From JAUHXS01 sp965213575 (GTDB lineage: Bacteria > Bacteroidota > Bacteroidia > Chitinophagales > JAUHXS01), in contig CBDBZN010000020.1 of NCBI GenBank assembly GCA_965213575.1, forward strand, positions 62,001-126,000: 64,000 bases of DNA, in the 5' to 3' direction. The notes beneath the pieces are model-generated. The model was not told where the DNA came from and searched no databases. It worked only from the letters and a program-made list of their open reading frames with translations. The position numbers and the translations under genes are program-made. Positions within the stretch are counted from its first letter, which is position 1. Every line of letters begins with the position of its first letter. Below, piece after piece: positions 63,155 through 64,000 of the stretch.

Positions 63155-64000
63155 ATGACTAAATTAGGTATCTTTTCTTTCCTCTTTCTTATTGCTGCTT
63201 TTTCATCCATACTTTTTTTATCAAATCAGGTTAACGATGATCCGGTAATTTTTAATCAAAAAGTATCTCCTCCTCCCCTACCGCTATCTGCATCTTTTGC
63301 AGGTGAAGAAGTCCCACTTAATAAATTAGACGTAAAAGAACACTTAGAAAGAGAGCTGCTGAGTAATGTTTATTTTCATTCTCAAACTTTTCATTATATT
63401 AAGCTAGCTAATCGTTGGTTACCTATTATTGAGCCTATTTTAAAAGAAAATGGTATTCATGATGATTTCAAATATTTGGCTATTGCAGAAAGTGGGCTGC
63501 AAAATGTAGTATCATCTGCTCAAGCTGTAGGTGTATGGCAATTTAGAGAAGGTACTGCTACTGATTATGGCTTGGAAGTAAATGATTATGTAGACGAACG
63601 TTATCATCTAGAAAAAGCAACAGCTGCGGCGTGCGAATATTTTAAAAAAGCACATAAAGAATTTCAATCATGGTCTATGGCAGCAGCATCATATAATTGT
63701 GGAGTTCGCCGATTAAGAGAAGCTTCTGAAGAGCAACAGGTTAATAACTATTATGATCTTTATTTAAATACAGAAACCGGCCGATATGTTTATAGAATTA
63801 TTGCTTTTAAAGAAATATTAAGCAATCCAGAGAAATATGGTTTTTATGTTTCTGCTGAAAATTTATATCAACCTATCGCTTATAAAGCAATCTTGGTAGA
63901 TTCTTCTATTGCAGATCTACCTGCCTTTTCCCGTGCAAATGGTACTACTTATAAGATGTTAAAAAAATTAAACCCTTGGCTGAGAAAAACCTCTTTAAGA
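63155..64000 (+). CDS. Membrane-bound lytic murein transglycosylase (MltD-like), cut off by the window edge
   Basis: The frame starts at ATG 63155 and is open for 282 codons to the edge. A signal or membrane segment (LGIFSFLFLIAAFSSILFLS) is followed by the SLT catalytic domain. The catalytic glutamate is Glu112 in FKYLAIAESGLQNVVSSAQA, followed by GVWQFREGTATDYGL, ERYHLEKATAAACEYFKKAH and AAASYNCGVRRL. MltD-type enzymes cleave peptidoglycan between MurNAc and GlcNAc and usually carry C-terminal LysM domains, which would lie beyond the window. Confidence 0.92.
   Translation, partial: MTKLGIFSFLFLIAAFSSILFLSNQVNDDPVIFNQKVSPPPLPLSASFAGEEVPLNKLDVKEHLERELLSNVYFHSQTFHYIKLANRWLPIIEPILKENGIHDDFKYLAIAESGLQNVVSSAQAVGVWQFREGTATDYGLEVNDYVDERYHLEKATAAACEYFKKAHKEFQSWSMAAASYNCGVRRLREASEEQQVNNYYDLYLNTETGRYVYRIIAFKEILSNPEKYGFYVSAENLYQPIAYKAILVDSSIADLPAFSRANGTTYKMLKKLNPWLRKTSLR

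Overview
The window is an AT-rich chromosomal segment from a member of the Bacteroidota. The evidence is the gene content: three surface proteins with type IX secretion / gliding-type C-terminal domains, a complete MoxR-DUF58-BatA/B/C/D/E aerotolerance operon, an isolated atpD-atpC pair with a short epsilon subunit, DUF2795 and DUF2480 proteins, a TonB-dependent receptor with a carboxypeptidase-like N-terminal domain, and promoters of the form TTTG-N19-TAnnTTTG. I cannot place it below phylum with confidence. Both ends cut through genes.

Layout. 1-5.5 kb (minus): a tandem pair of secreted transglutaminase-like proteins, then pyrD, a free methionine-R-sulfoxide reductase and an agmatinase-family enzyme. 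5.6-13.8 kb (plus): ccmE and ccmF separated by a large surface protein, a minus-strand tRNA-Lys, a DUF2795 protein and atpDC. 13.8-22.3 kb (minus): two large surface proteins (one frameshifted), a cvfB pseudogene, a secreted unknown and a thiolase. 22.5-28 kb (mostly plus): a PgpH-like 7TM-HD phosphohydrolase, a 3-hydroxyacyl-CoA dehydrogenase-like protein, a polysaccharide deacetylase and trhO. 28-40 kb (mixed): bcp, a frameshifted M23 peptidase, a LOG-family protein, a sodium:solute symporter, a family 39 glycosyltransferase, a 163/164-bp tandem repeat array, an outer-membrane barrel protein, ACMSD, yidD, MgtC, an aldehyde dehydrogenase and a twice-frameshifted MscS channel.

40.4-49.2 kb (minus) is the highlight: a compact RiPP operon for a thiazole/oxazole-modified peptide. 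A 49-residue precursor (48698-48847), absent from routine gene calls because of its size, carries a core with eight cysteines. It is followed by a hairpin and then by an E1/ThiF-like leader-binding protein, a YcaO cyclodehydratase ending in PHPFP, a SagB-type FMN dehydrogenase, an ABC ATPase and permease, an HExxH membrane protease, a TPR lipoprotein and a TonB-dependent receptor. From the dehydrogenase onward genes overlap by 4 bp or abut. A small HTH protein lies just upstream, and a perfect palindrome abuts the predicted promoter. The architecture resembles streptolysin S-type clusters, but the protease type and the outer-membrane genes at the end are unusual.

49.5-58 kb (minus) is the Bat operon. 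58.4-64 kb (plus) holds envelope genes: LptC, a small membrane protein, a CNNM/CBS/CorC protein, a PpiD/SurA-like foldase, a DUF2480 protein and a truncated lytic transglycosylase.

Four genes carry inactivating lesions (surface protein 13861-15989, cvfB, M23 peptidase, MscS). They are either real pseudogenes or assembly errors; reads would decide.
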